A stretch of DNA of 64,000 nt from Cranoglanis bouderius (GCA_023630585.1 CM042559.1:1724501-1788500), one strand, 5' to 3'; shown: positions 10,246 to 24,726, counted from the first letter of the stretch. Numbers and translations are program-made. Notes: a model not told the origin generated them from the letters alone.

Positions 10246-13200
10246 TGAAAATTGAGGTTAGGGGGACGTTAAGAGAACATTAGGGGAACGTTCTACAAAC
10301 CTAAAAACAACATTATATTTCTGTAAAGAAAACTTTCCTGGCTAACCAAAAACAAACCTTAGAAACTGGTTAAACTTAGAAACGAAAGTTCACCTGCTGC
10401 CTTAGAAACATGAGTAAACTCAACTTGAAGATAACGTTTGTTTTAACTCAAAAGTTACTTTTGACAAGTTGTTTAACTAATGATCATTTGTTGTTTCAAC
10501 TTGATACTCTGAGTTTAAACAACTTTACATTATCAATTCAAGAAAACTCACTTTATCTTGTTAATAAACATACAATTCCTCACTATTTCAACTCACATTT
10601 TCAGGTTAAGATAACTTCAACTATATTCATATCAATTGCAATTTTAAGTTGAGCACTAATGTTTTTAAATTGTTTCTACTTAGATTTATTTCTCATCTTG
10701 ACTAATTATGACAAGTTCACCAATTTCCCTATTCACACTGAATCAACTTACAACTTATCAAAATATAAAATTTATTTTAACAAGAACAATGTTACACAAT
10801 TTTTAATACTGGCTTGGGAATGCATTTCTGGTAGGAAAACTGGTTCGAAAAAAAGCTGTTTAAGAATAAAACTGCTTAAACATCCATTTAATCAAAATAA
10901 TATCTAGGTTTCTCCAGTGTTTTACAGAACTGGGAGCAAGGTAGGTAGGAGTGACAGAGGTGTATAGAAAAGTAAGAGAGGGGAAAAGGAGAAAGAGAGG
11001 TGTGGCATTTTCTGCCACTGGATATACCGTAGCCTCTACACAAAACACTCTAAATTCAATAAAAAATAATACTGACAACACAGTGGATGAGAGAAGCAAA
11101 AATCAGATTTATTGCCCAGAAACAGCAGCCAACATGACATCAATTCAAATGAGACGTCCCAGGAATGATCCGATCTACCCTGAGTTTGGTCCCTATTTAT
11201 ACTCTTTTTTTCCCTCCTTCATATAAAACAATTTCCCATTATGTTTTAGTTTTCAGAAAATTCAGCCACCATTATTTTCAGAAAATCAGGTTTTTCAGCC
11301 ACCGTTAAAACCAGGTTTTTCAAGGTGAGAAGAAAAAAAAAAAAACACTCTCCCCCCTTGTTCTCCTCCTTCTTTCCTTCTTGCCCCGCCCCCTATAAAA
11401 GACCTCCGTGGCCCAATTTACCAAAATGTCTCCCAGCAATCTAGACAAGCAAACCTTTCTGTGTTTTCTTCTTTGATTATCATATTAAACTTTTATTCTT
11501 CACTTCAATTTTATCTCTTTACATGGGCAAGTGTTGTTTTTATGTATTACAGATTCTGTGCATGATTTTAACATATTTTTTGTGTTTTACACCCTACTTA
11601 AAGCTCTATTATAATCTTAAGTCTTGAGATTACACATATTTTCTAGGATTCTAAGATTATGCTCACTGCTATAGGATTATGCTTTCATAGTGCTTTTTAC
11701 ATGTGTATATATTTATTTACAATACATAAAATATACTAAAATATAATATAATATAATATAACATGTATTGTTTTTCCTCGTTTTCCTAGCCTCTCATGGA
11801 CATGCGTTATCAGCTGCAGTTGTTATGGCTTTATCACGAACTGACCTCGACATGTCCCGAGAGCTCCTCAGTCATGCACACCAATACACGGAAAAGGGCC
11901 TATTTTTATATTATTCTACTTCTTAATAAACTACACTACGTGTTTACCTGGTCTTCTGTGTTTGTTGTTTATATTTTATGCAAATTAATTACCACATTCC
12001 CTCCTGTGAGGCTCCCCAAGCCTCATTAGTAATTAATTTAATGAGTACCTATGTATAAACACTACTCTTTGTATCTTTTGTCCATTTCCCATCAATTTCT
12101 GCATTATTATCTGTATCCTTCCCTCATTAAGCCTTTGTGGTGCAACGTCTTCCTCTGTTATCAAAATTAATCAATTACCAAGGTTATTTCGACAATAGTT
12201 CTATGGGGGTAATACATACACTATATTTTTTGACTCAGTTTGGTAAACGCTTTATTCCTGAGCTACTGTTCAAATTCCAGGAAATGGGTAGACACAGCAC
12301 CGACTGTAACGGACTAGGAATGGGTTAAATACCTATATATTGTCTTATTTGCTAATATGTTTAACTATAGTTCCCTAAATCTAATTATATACCTGTTTTG
12401 TCCTTATTTTTGTCAGATAGGTTTTATTACCCACCTCTACCTTGTATTTTTCACGACTCAAGGGCTCTTTTTCTTTTTTGGTTCTCTCAATTGATGTCCC
12501 AGGGGTGGGCGAAAAAACCTCTAGGCCCAATGGCGAGGAAAAATTCCCACCCTGCCAGCACTTTGTGCTCGACAGTGATAACTCCTGGTCCTCCTTGTCT
12601 CTCTAATACAATTGCTTGCAATTTCATTCACATGGTCCATTCATAAAAGAAAATAAGTCCATTATGAGTCCATGAGTCCATGCAAACGTGTCAGAAGAGT
12701 TCAAAGAGTCCCAGTCCGTTCTCAGTTCGTTTTCACTGTCCATATCCTTGCAGAGGCGTTGTCCTCCTCTGCGTTGTCCTCCTCCACCACGGCTCAGTCA
12801 TGAGTGTCTGTACATATGCTCACAAATATCCTCATTAATACTTTTCTCGTCCCTTCTGCTGTCCCTTCATCTGTGTTTAGCAGTATAATTTTAGTTAAAT
12901 AGTTAAATTTTTGTGTTCCCAATCATTTAAACATTCTTTTGTATGGACAGGAGGGAGACAAAGAACATCAGGAAACCCACTAACCAGTCACAGTTAACTG
13001 GATTGGTAGGTAGTGTTAATATAATCATGAATCTCACCTAGACCATTAATGTATTGTGTCAAATTTAACACAAGAACTTGGATCATTTGGCACTGATAGC
13101 AAGATAATAAAGTAATGTAATGTAATGTAATGATGGGTATGGATCTGATAACCCATCAATCTCTGCAACAAATGAGATTTCTTGGGGTCTTTGAGGTGTT

Positions 13201-13883
13201 ATGTTATGATTAAGTCTCTTTGCTGTATCAATGTAAGATTGATATTCCTTATTAGTGGTATGCGATCTACAGCACCCTTTAGATAAAGTTTAACATTAGT
13301 AGGCAGACTATAACTTAAACGACTTAAAAATGTATTAAAACATTTCAGTTTACAAGAATTTGAAATATCTAAAAGAATGTGTATAGATTTCACCTACTGG
13401 GGACATTTAAGACTGATGTAGTGCATTCTGTTCACGCGGTGTCATCAGACATTCTTTTTGTAAACAAAATTTGGAAAGTGCTCCCTTTATCATCATCAGC
13501 ACCTAACACAATTGGTCGGATGCTAACAGCTTAATCTCATCAGAAGAATAAATCTGAATGGAAGTATCCCAAATTTCAACTTCCCCATTATCTATTTTTA
13601 CAGAAAACAAATTTTCCCTTCATTCTCACTAAGCAAACTTAATGATAACCAAAACAGCATAGATTTTGCTGATATGTTTCTAAGAAAGTCTTAACCTTCA
13701 CTTCGGAATTTAACTGATATGCCAGTTTTTTTTTAAACTGTGGGAGATGAATATGTTTTTTCAGCATAAATTGAACATCTCACAGCTTTTACACATGTGA
13801 GTGCAGGTGCAAGATTGTTCTAAGATTATAAAACCACCTAACGCATAAATAAGCACAATAGCCACACATAACCCTTTGAGGTG
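10246..13883. other. AT-rich interval without supported genes
   Basis: There are only short frames. 10250-10380 carries GGGGAACGTTCTACAAACC-type sequence. 18195-18245 carries a related GAACGTTCTGGGAACC end, so the two may be edges of one old repeat now split by other insertions. The part near 13150-13400 has a minus-strand frame that could be an env remnant of the retrovirus to its right, but similarity is too weak to call. Confidence 0.35.
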
Positions 13884-14531
13884 TGTTAGGGTTTTCCCCT
13901 CCGCGCTGCTCGCTGAGGCTAGTGAGTAGCGCACCTCCCCATTCACAGACTCTCGCTTTATTTACTTCGCCACATGTTTCTTTGTTTTGGTTTATGTCAT
14001 GTCTCCGCCCTTGTATGCTTATTGGTTCTTTGTTTTGGTTTATGTCATGTCTCCGCCCTTGTATGCTTATTGGTTCTTTGTTTTGGTTCATGTCATGTCT
14101 CCGCCCCTGTTTGTTCATTGGTTCTCTGTTTTAGGTTTCATTATGAGTTTCAGGTGTTTTGTGTTTACCCTTGTTTCATTCATATTATTTAAGCTTTTTG
14201 TTTCTTCGCCTCAGGGCGGAGTATTTGTAGGTTCCTTTGCTTTTGTGCTTACTATGTATTTCCTGGACTTTGGATTACTGCCTTGTCATTTTGTGGATTA
14301 CAACCCTGTCATTTTGTGGATTACTGTCTTGCCATTTTTTGAATTACTGCCTTGCCATTTTGTGGATTATTGCCTTGTTATTGCGTGGATTACTGCTTAC
14401 CGTGCTTTTTGACCAGGACTGTTTCTGACCCTGCCTTTATGTTGCGTTTTTCCCCCGTTTCGTATATGTTCCTAATAAAGTGGCAATTTTCCTCAGCACC
14501 TGCATCCAGCCCTCCCGTGTATTTTCTAACA
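13884..14531 (+). mobile_element. Solo LTR with imperfect 5-bp TSD
   Basis: The element begins TGTTAGGG and ends TTTTCTAACA (TG...CA ends with inverted TGTTAG/CTAACA). It is flanked by AGGTG on the left and AGGGG on the right. It contains GTCATGTCTCCGCCC blocks, an AATAAA signal near 14472 and no coding. Its layout resembles the LTRs at 55954 and 62384 and, more distantly, those at 32623/36587/58578. It therefore probably belongs to the same gypsy group. Confidence 0.72.
13977..14140 (+). repeat. Tandem repeat inside LTR (about 54-bp units)
   Basis: Three successive copies of a unit with TTTGTTTTGGTTTATGTCAT followed by GTCTCCGCCC and a TTGGTTC (inverted CCAAT) end. A GC-box-like CCGCCC and a CCAAT motif per unit suggest an amplified enhancer in the U3 region. 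That function is inferred. Confidence 0.6.
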
Positions 14532-14792
14532 AGGGGGGGTACGGGTGCTGGGACAGTTAAATTCTTAAACGCTATTCTGGTTATTCATTACAGGGCTGTC
14601 TGGTGGGGGGTGTGGACTGAATTCTAGTAGCTCCTCGAGAAAGTTCTGGGGTTCATACTGATAGGGTTCCCTATCTACTGTCTCAGATATTAGATTAATT
14701 ATATACTCATCATCCAACAATTGGTTGGATGGGTCCTGCTCTGTGATGGGTGGTTCAGCAATGTCTCTGTTTGGTGTAGTGGCAGTACTGGT

Positions 14793-16018
14793 TCAAGGTG
14801 TGGAAGATTGTCCGTCAGGACGAGTCGAATCTGGTGTGGTGTTTCTGACCAGTGTGCGGGAGTGTCTGTGTTCTCTCTTTCTGACTTTGGCTCGTGCCCC
14901 CTGTGACGAACCTGCCACTGGTTCGTCCTCCTCACTACTGCCTGAATCTGTGCCTGGTTCCGGTCCGATTTGTTCTTTGACTGATGCAGTTTCTTCCCAC
15001 GGTAGGCTTGGATTCACTAGGATTCTCCCTTTGCCAGCGGCATGGCTGCATTGATTCAGGTGATACCACTGCTCTCTTCCTTCAACTTTCACAGCAGTGG
15101 GTGTGGCAAGAACCACCTTAAATGGACCTTCCCTGCGAGGTTCATTCCAGTGCTTCCTCTTGAAGACTCGGATGTAGAGGTGGTCACCTGATTCCAGTCT
15201 GTTTGTTTCTGCTACATGTTCTCCATTTGAACTGGCACAAATCTTGGCCAATTTTGCCTTCAGGACCCCATTGGCACGTTCCACCATCCCCTGTGACTGA
15301 GGATGATACATAAAATGATAAAATGAGGACCATTGTCAGAACTGAGGTAATCCGGCATCCCAAATCTTGGGATGACTTCCTGACACAAAAACTCAGCCAC
15401 CGTCTTAGCATCCTCTGTGGATGTAGCCACTGCTTCCACCCACCGGCTAAAACGGTCCTCGATCACCAATATGTACCTTTTGCCCTGTTTATATTCACCC
15501 ATGTCCACAAAATCCATCATTATGTGCCTAAAAGGACCTCTAGGTGCTGGAATGTGCCCTATAGGGTTCGTAAAGGTCTTCCAAACATTAAACCTGGCAC
15601 ACACATCACATAGTTTCAATGCTTGATCGACAGAGCTGACTAAGTATGGTGACCACCATTCTTGCCTGATTTTGCACAAAACTTCCCCTCTAGCCGTGTG
15701 ATCTATTCCATGTGTGTCTTTTATGAGCAATGGTAAAAGGCTCAGAGGTGCCACATGTAAGCCCTCTATGTTTCTCCATAGTCCTGTTCCTCATTCCTTC
15801 TTAGCTCCTCTGGCTATCCATTTGGCTATTTCCGTCTCAGTGGCAGCATTCTGAAAACTCACAACATAGTCAAGATTTTCCACACGAGGAGATTCCTCTC
15901 CGGGGTTCATCCCAGCCAACATCTTAGGGTCCCAATGCTGTCTTCTTAGCTGCTTCGTCTGCTGTAGTGTTTCCCCTAGTAAAAAGGAGCCATCAGTTTT
16001 GTGCTTGCCGTTTAACAA
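14793..16018 (-). pseudogene. Endogenous retrovirus pol remnant (integrase)
   Basis: Minus-strand frames carry the RNase H-integrase linker (16018-15791), an integrase N-terminal region with C..C, and the core with catalytic Asp in the DFVD segment, a second Asp in SSDNGPHF and the Glu in GMVERANG. A C-terminal domain and basic tail follow. Spacing and composition fit a gamma/epsilon-type (class I) fish retrovirus rather than gypsy. A frameshift separates the second Asp from the Glu, so the gene is inactive. Reverse transcriptase is not seen upstream, where an AT microsatellite lies. Env is not recognisable downstream. Confidence 0.78.
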
Positions 16019-16131
16019 TAGCTACTTGAATGGAGTAATGCATGTAGTAAATCTGTAATAGTAAATCTTTCTGTGTCCCACATAGGCTACAAGCATGGCA
16101 TATATGTTTGTTCAAAACACTTGGATTCTTA

Positions 16132-16414
<283 letters not shown>

Positions 16415-16758
16415 TTTAAACTAAAAAACAACAAACTGACTGGAAGGGGTTGAAAATTGCGGCAGTATAACCAATTACACCAGATAATCAGTCATGTATT
16501 TACTGTGAATAATTATATTACAGTTGAAGTATAGTTTAAATCAGATGCGCTTTCAGCAATCTGCATTATCATCATAAATTCTAGTAAAAATTATCCATCA
16601 CTAGTTATTTTGAATTTTTTTGAAGTGATAGTAGGATTTGAATTATGTACTAAGCTTTTAATGAAAAACGTCCTGTGATATTGGCAGAAAAAATTGACAG
16701 GAAAATGTTTACTTCAGTTTAGAAAGAATACCAGAGAATCCAGTAAAGTGGTTGTGGT

Positions 16759-16760
<2 letters not shown>

Positions 16761-16814
<54 letters not shown>
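16761..16814. repeat. (AG)n microsatellite
   Basis: An uninterrupted GA dinucleotide run of about 27 units with an impure AG-rich flank. Confidence 0.95.
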
Positions 16815-16815
<1 letters not shown>

Positions 16816-17153
16816 AGTTGTGATAGAGCGAGCTAGAGAATGAATAACGAGAAAGAGAGGCAGTAGATAAAACAAAGTGAGTGAATGAGAGAAATAGAAC
16901 GGTATTTTTGAATTGTTTCATGGCGGTTATGTCCTAAAACAGATATACAAATCGTCAAACACTCAGCAGATCATCACCATGTGCATTCACTTAAAAGTAA
17001 AACTTGCCCCAGAGCCCTACAATACACTACAAATTAAATCGTTCTCTCTCAAGCTTTGATGTATTAAAGAACTTACCATGCAAACGGTTAAAAAGTAAGC
17101 GAAGACTCTGGGTCGAAGACTCTGACATTTGCACGGGCATGCAAATAGACCTG

Positions 17154-17405
17154 GCTGCGGCCTGCAGAACGAGGTGGGGCTGCACTTTTGGGAGGGACTA
17201 CATGTGTTGCTCCGCCCGACCATAACCTCTAAGAGTTAGAGGTAAGGGTTAGGGTTAGGATTAGGGTTTGGCGTCAAGAAGGGTTAGGATTAGGGTTAGG
17301 CGTCAACGTTATTACATTGCCACTAACCAATAAGACTAGTTATGGGCGGACCGACACATGTAGCCCCACCCAAAAGTGCAGTCCCGCCCCGTTCTGCAGG
17401 CTGTA
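17154..17405. mobile_element. Foldback MITE with telomere-like core
   Basis: Arms of about 65 bp (GCCTGCAGAACG...CATAAC at about 17159-17225, and its reverse complement ending CGTTCTGCAGGC at about 17338-17401) surround a core. The core contains degenerate TTAGGG repeats (17240-17310) such as GGTTAGGGTTAGGATTAGGG. No coding. Target duplication not resolved. Confidence 0.75.
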
Positions 17406-18540
17406 GCTCACTAGCTAGCTGACATTTAGCTAACTCCTAGCTAACACGAGCTGGCAAACAAACGTTTTGGTCAAAGGCAAACAATGCTTTTTTTCCCCAC
17501 TCCCGTAACCTTATATGCATTTATAATCTAAATACACACCCACCAAGTAAAATATCCACTATGGAGCCCAGTGGTGTATTAAACTGTTTTACCAGTTGAG
17601 GCTTTGATAAATACACTGAATTAGCAAGGAAACGATTTTTCCTTTTCACCATGCAGGAAAGAGGCAATGTTATTAAATTTTAATAACACAAATAAAATTA
17701 AAAAAAAAAAACACTAACTCACCTCCTCTCCGCATTTGTGTTACTCAACAAGAACTCATATAGCTACTCCAGCTTGCTACACTTCACTTTACAGTTGCCA
17801 CTGTAAGTAGTCCACTGTCATTTTTGTGTCAATATTTTAGCTGTTGTTTGAAAATTATGGCTTATCCTCTGTGGAAAACTGGTTAGCACCATGCTTCAGT
17901 GTTATAACCATTTCGTAGTAATAGTTCTAACTCAAAAATGGTGGCAACTTCTCTTTATTTCCCGATATTTCCTTGGTATCACCTCTCCTCCTTCCCCTTC
18001 CCCTTTTTTTCAATGTATAACTTACAGACATTAGTTAAATCAACATTGACAACCCAGACAAAACTCACAAGTAGTCAAGACCATGAATTACTTTAAGTTT
18101 CATTTTTGACAACTTAATTAATTTTTATAAACTTGAGTTCAATATCCAAAACCTGTCATGCCAACTGGAGTTAAAGAGAAGAAATAAGTTCACATTATCA
18201 TTTTTACAGTGCAGAACGTTCTGGGAACCAAAAATTGTTAGCTGGGCAGGGATAGGGTTCTCCCCCTGACCAAATCCCTATATTCCTAATCAAGGGTCTT
18301 GGTTCTTGTGATAAAATGGCAATAGCATTTTGCGTATCACAAAAATCCCATAGCACACTGCACGTCATTTGAAACAAACAAAAATGAACGTTAGCTGTGT
18401 TCACGGAGGTTACAATAGGGTTTTTGTTGGGGGGGGGGGGTGTTGTTTTGTTTTGTTTGTTTGTTTGTTTTTATACCAGGGAGCGCGTACCATTGTGTGT
18501 GCTTTTCATATCCTCTCCACGGTGGAAGCGCTTTCTGACA
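17406..18540. other. Upstream flank of the IAP gene, no gene seen
   Basis: AT-rich sequence with a T/A homopolymer, a G12 run at about 18429 and a repeat-like end near 18195-18245 (GAACGTTCTGGGAACC). The IAP promoter is presumably between about 18400 and 18624, but no TATA box or initiator stands out. Confidence 0.3.
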
Positions 18541-18624
18541 GCGTTTCTAGAAAGCTAACCTATAACACTGGCAGTGGGGGTTTCGGGCTATATCTGGATT
18601 CCTCCTTTACGGGACGCAAGCTAT

Positions 18625-19108
18625 ATGCCTCGTACGGGAGAGTGTAATAGCGATGGAAACAGGATACACAGCGAGGAGGAACGACTGAGCACTTTCCACA
18701 AGTGGCCGCTAAACGCTTCAGATACATCTGCTGAGCTAGCGCGCGCCGGTTTTTACTTCCTGGGACCAGGAGATATGATGCGCTGCTTTCGCTGCGACAG
18801 GACACTGAGGCACTGGGCACACGAGGACTGTCCGACTGGCGGGCACCGGCGCCACTATCCCGCGTGCGAGTTCGAATCGAAGAGGGACACGAGCTATGTT
18901 TCGCGCGTCCGCCCTTCGACGGATTCGGTGGACGGCCAGCTGTTGAGCCAGCTGCAGCGCCTGGCCGCGAGCGAACAGGTGACAACCGGTCAAGCCGCTT
19001 ATCCGGAGATGGAGCCCGAGGACACGCGCCTCACCACGTTCAGCACCTGGCCCACAAGCGCTTCCATCCAACCGGATACACTGGCGCGCGCTGGTTTCTT
19101 TTACACAG
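18625..19108 (+). CDS. birc7: IAP exon 1: BIR1 and first half of BIR2
   Basis: It encodes BIR1 (zinc ligands in CFRC, H and C of the HYPAC block) and the start of BIR2 (RLTTFSTWP to ARAGFFYTG). The donor is CACAG|GTGCGG. The exon is GC-rich (CpG-rich around 18740-19090), unlike the rest of the locus. BIR1 has a CPTGGH segment in place of the usual DDPxxEH, so its peptide groove is probably non-canonical. Confidence 0.85.
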
Positions 19109-22100
19109 GTGCGGGTTTTACTCATTTTTAACACTCGTTTTCATTTCGGGTGAACAGTGCTTAACATGAAACGCCCAACGACGACCATTAGATATTGTTA
19201 TGGGACAGGAACATACTGTATGTTCAGGACATTTTGTCTTGAGAGTAAGGGGTGTCGTAAATGGGGAAAGGTGGAGATTATTCCATGGGCCCTGAGTAGG
19301 AAGCGAGCCGAAGACCACCATAGGGAAAGGAAATGTGTTCATTAGCCTGATATGGGGTTCAAATTCACGGACATCCAACTTCGGCTTTCACTGCCCTGAG
19401 GACTTCATCAGAATACAGCCACAATTCAACCTTAAAGAGACCATGTTTTGTGTCAAACATACACGAACTAGTTTTGCATTTGTCCCAACAATTAAATGCT
19501 GCACAAGCACTACAGAGGTTGATAACATGTGGGCCATTTTTTAGCCCTTATTCTAAGGGTCGTGTTTGGTCACTTGGCAGTGTATATTTTTGCTAATTTT
19601 TACAAGGTGATGCTTTTATATTTCTTTTCAGGACATGAGTTCCCTTTTGTGCACCTCTTGCTGCTGAAGTGACTAGAATGAACAAGAGCTTATTAGTGCT
19701 GCCACTGCTGCTGCTGCTGTGTGTGTGTGTGTGTGTGTGTGTGTGGTGAAACACTGCTACAACCCACATGTATGCCTAGTGCACAGCTAAAATCTCCAGC
19801 GTCCAATTAACACACATTCTTACACCTACATCACAGCTAGACTCAAACGCTGTAAGAGTTTTTTGGATGCTCATTCCACAATGTAACACCCAGCATTTTG
19901 TCATGTAGGAGTTCTGAAGTCTAACTCTATGAACGTCACAAAAATATAGTTCTACAGTATAGTGACGCCTTCAGTTCATATCTCTTCATATTCCTTCAGT
20001 ATTTCTACGGTGTCTAATTGAACAAAATGGACACTATGAGGATGAGTTTTTTCAAAACTGAAAGTGTTATTTCAGCACTTTAGGTATTATTTGGGTATGA
20101 AATAGACTCTAAAATAAAATTAGAAACTTTTATTGTGTCTGTGCAAAACCACCAGTCCACAAATAAATCAAAAGATAAAAGAAGAGCCGCATCAATTTTG
20201 CAATTTAAGTCAAGATATTATGGAAACATATGTCCTGTGTGCTACACATTCACCCTATGCCTAAATCTGCCATATTCAAGCTTTTCTAAGTTTTTTCAGC
20301 CTCTGTTTCAATGGTACACCACCAGGGGGATAGCACAAGTTTAAAAACTGAGGGTGGGGGACAACTGTTAATAAGTAACTCGACCCTACAGCCACACCTC
20401 ACCAACCTGGGGAGATAAACCTACACCCAGACACTAATTCTCACATGTATAATCTTTTATAATTCATCAAAGTACCAAACTTAAGAATCTAACACACTTC
20501 AAGCAAACATGAACACCTTTCTTTCAATGCCTACTTTTGTTTTGAAATACAACATGTAGAATTTTTTTAGATATCGTTTAAGAAGTTTTCATATCGTTTT
20601 CATAGCTACAGCTTAGAGGCAGAAAAACATAGACAGGCTATGTCAATATTAATATTGAATTAAAAGCAATATATTAAATAATGCACAGACAGTTGCACTG
20701 AGGAAAAGACAGGAGGAAGAGTTAGAGGTGGCAGAGCTGAAGATGTTGAGGTTCTCTTTGGGAGTGACGAGGATGGATAGGATCAGGAATGAGTACATCA
20801 GGGGGACAGCACATGTGAGATGTTTTGGAGACAAAGTTAGAGAGGCCAGGTTGAGATGGTTTGGACATGTTCAGAGGAGGGAGAGTGAATATATCGGTAA
20901 AAGGATGCTGAGGTTAGAGCTGCCAGGCAGGAGGCCGAGAGGAAGACCAAAGAGGAGGTTTATGGATGTAGTGAAGGAGGACATGAAGGTAGTCGGTCTG
21001 AGAGAAGAGGATGCAGGGGATAGGGCTAGATGGAGGCAGATGATTCGCTGTGACGACCCCTGAAGGGAACAGCCGAAAGGAAAAGAAGATATTAAATAAT
21101 TCACAAGCTTTTGTATTTCAAAATGACTAGCAAACTGAATTAAATTTTATTTTGTCATAACTACTATTCTTGAATATATTTCACCTATTCTATAATTTTA
21201 CACTTTGACCAGTATACAGCGAGCTAGTGTTCTGATATCCATTCTGATATCCATGCAGCAGATATCCAAGTGACAACTTTTATTTCAAGAGTGAAAAACC
21301 AGCCTCCCAAACAGATATTTTAGCCTAAATAAATTAAATAAATCCAGTAATAGGCCTCAATTACTTTGTTTGTTTGAAGGAAAGATGTAATTAATACCCT
21401 CATTAAACCAAAACCAACACCCCACCCAAACTTCCCCTTTAGAGCCCCTGAAAATGACATGGATAGAGATACATGGATTTCAATTACATCATCAAAGATT
21501 TCACCAGGCCAGGAAGAAGTGCATCTGAAGCCCCATTCACACCTGGCATTTACATGTGTCCTGGGTGATCTGATCATAATGAATGGGGTCCAGTGTGCCC
21601 CGGAGATGCATTGAGATCCAATAACTCAAACCACCTTTGGAGGTGGCGTAGGACGTATATGACCCCATCACATCTGTAGTATGAACGCAAAAGCGTCTCG
21701 ATGCATCCTGCACAGCATCGAAGGACCGCCTAATGGACAGTGGCATTGCCCTAGCCAGAAAATAAACAATCATACGTAATCACACTGAATGAAGTTCTCC
21801 AATGCTAGGCTAATGGATAACGGTGATGCTATAATAGCAGTTACGAAAGCAACTGATTGTTGTAGCTTCTTTCATTGTCTCATCTCCCATTCATTTAACA
21901 TTTACATTTACATTTATGGCATTATCCAGAGCATGCTTTAAAATCTCTATCAATAAATACATCCTGATTCTGGTTCACTAGGTCACAGACTAAGAGTACT
22001 AAAAACTGCTGTGTAGGTAATATAGTATAAAAAACATAAAGACAACACAATTTTTAGCAAATAAAGTGCTAATTTAAGTACTCTGTGAAGAGGTACGTTT

Positions 22101-24668
22101 TTAGTCATCGTTTGAAGTGACTCAGCTGTTTGGACAACTAGGGGAAGTTCATTCCACCACCTAGGGCCAGGGCAGAGAAAAGCCTTGATGTATGCCTCCC
22201 TTGCATGCCATCCCTGAGAGATGGTGGGATCACTCAAGCTGTGCAAGAGGATCAGAGGGAGTGTGGTGCAGTGTGGGGTGTGATACAGTATTAGACAGGT
22301 GGTTTTAATTTTATGGCTGATTGGTGTATGTGCCCTTCTTGGTTAGGACAGGACATGGGGCTATGTGTATATAGCATCATCAGTGGACCAGTTTAGGTGA
22401 TATGCAAACTGGTATGGGTCAAACGAGGCTGGAAGCTAGGCCATATTACCATCCTTACCATCTTCTCAAAGTAATGATGACAGAGGTGAGTGCTATGGGG
22501 TGGTAGTCATTCAGACATGTTTTGGGTATGATGATTGACAACTAGACATGATGGTTGACAACTGGGCAAGACTGCCTGCCTCAGAAAGATGTTGAAAATG
22601 TTCGTGAGAAAATTCCCTGAGTACCCGACCTGGTATATTGTTAGGTCCTGTGGTTTTGTGTGGATTAACCCTAGATGTATTTCTCCTTATGTCCACTGTG
22701 GACAGACAGAGCACCTGGTTGTCTGGTGGAGGGGTGGACTTCCTCGCAGGAACATTATTCTGTGCTTCAAACGTATGTAGAAGTCATTCAGCATATTCGA
22801 TAGGAATACTTCATTTCTGTTGTTATGTGATATGGCCTTGTTTTGCCAATTTGATGGAACAAGACAGCCTAGAGCTCACTGTCAAGAGTGCTGTCATGTC
22901 ACCTGATCTGAAGGCAGCATCACAAGCTCTGAGCAAAGACTGCACTTCAGCCATGAGCCATAGTTTTTGGTTGGCTCTTACTGTGATGTTCTTGGAGACA
23001 GTAATATCTTCTATACACTTGCTAATGTAGCCCATGATAGATTATGCGCACTCTCCCACGTCGGTGGTGTTGTTATAGGGGTCAGTCCATCTCAAGTGGT
23101 GTCCGTTTTTAATTTTTTTGAGTGATTACCTCTATGTGATGGCATTGCAAAACCACCGGTTTTATTTTTTAAATTTTACTTGGTTTAACTGGTTAATGGC
23201 CATCTTTATGTCATGGCACACAGCAAATTTTGGTTATACAGCTGTTTACAGAAACCTGAATATCTCGGCTCTGGATGGTCCTAGCTCCTTGGAACAAAAA
23301 CTGATCTCTAGAGCACATTACAAGGTACATGAACATATAAACATACAAACATGTTATACATATAACATATAAACATTTTGCACATTCATGTTCCTTAGAC
23401 TTAGAACTTAACTCCAAATGTAATGCTCATGATTGCTCACAGTTCCACTTTAGGGTCAATTTATAATGGGAAGGGTTCAAGTCTCAGTCTTAATTTTTTT
23501 TTAGGGGGTACCTAGGTAAGTACAGTGTGCATGCAGAACATTTCAGATTTGAGACTTCTCTTTGCAATTTTGAAAATGTCCCTCACTTTTGGGTTGAATA
23601 TCTCTGGTGGGGGACCAGATACAAATCTGAAATTTTTTAACAGAAATAAGTCCTCTATAGTAGCATTCTGCTGTAAAAATTGTGAGTTTGAAGAACCAGT
23701 CTGATCTGTCATGTTGGTACAGGTGTACAGTTGGTATGCGTGAATAGATTTTATCTAAATATGGAATTACAGTGTACAGATGGGTGTTTTACAAATGAAC
23801 AGTGTCATAAACAGAGCTGTGTTTTTTAGGATAAAACCAGTAACTTCTGAGCTGTAGTCACTTACTGCTTTTATCACAGGAGAAACACCACCAAAGCTAT
23901 TTTTTTCACTCAAAAAAAATTAGAAAAATTAAAAACGGTCAAGCAATCAACTTTGCATTTATTCGACCACTTGAGATTGAATGACCCATAAGCATTTTTA
24001 GCCTGTTATTGTAACTTTCAGCCAGTAGGTGGTGCTGGAACGAAATTTGTTGCATAGCCTCAGGTCATTGTCCTGAAGCTGCCTACCAAGTTTTGTGTCA
24101 GTGTGCAAAGTCGTTGCTGAGATAGTTTCACTTCATGTTTGGTGGCTTCGCTGTCAGATTCGTTGGCCCATTACACACAACCTGTTTAGAGTATTCAAAA
24201 TTCTTTTTTGAGGCTTACACTGAAGATGATGTGTGGCGAATTTAGAGTAGTGAAAAAACTATTTTTGACCGAAGGTTTTTTCCGCAAAGATGGCGGAAAA
24301 TCTAATTGACTTCATGGGGTGCATTGAACTCGTCTTGACCCAGGGAATCCAAGGATGCATGGATTTTGGACACAGGGTTCAAAGGTTATGACCATAAAGG
24401 TACATCCAGATTAGGCCCAAATTTTACCCAATGTATTGGCAGCACTCTCACAGGTGAGAATGTTCCTTAGACCCTCCCCAATCAGTGTGCCATATTTCAC
24501 AACTTTTAACCAGATGGTTCTATGGGCTGCCATAGACACCCTAGCCAGAAGAAGAAAAGGAAGAATAAGAATAAGAGAAGGTAGAATAACAATAGAGTGC
24601 CTATGCACTTTCGGGGCTTGGCCCCTAATAATAAGAAAAGGTAGAATAACAATAGGGTGATTGGCCCC

Positions 24669-24726
<58 letters not shown>

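Noticed and set aside
13150..13400. Retroviral env downstream of the pol remnant
   Set aside because: A short minus-strand frame is present but no signal peptide, cleavage site or fusion-peptide pattern could be supported.
17240..17310. TTAGGG-like repeats as a chromosome end
   Set aside because: Short, degenerate and enclosed by inverted arms of a MITE with normal sequence on both sides.
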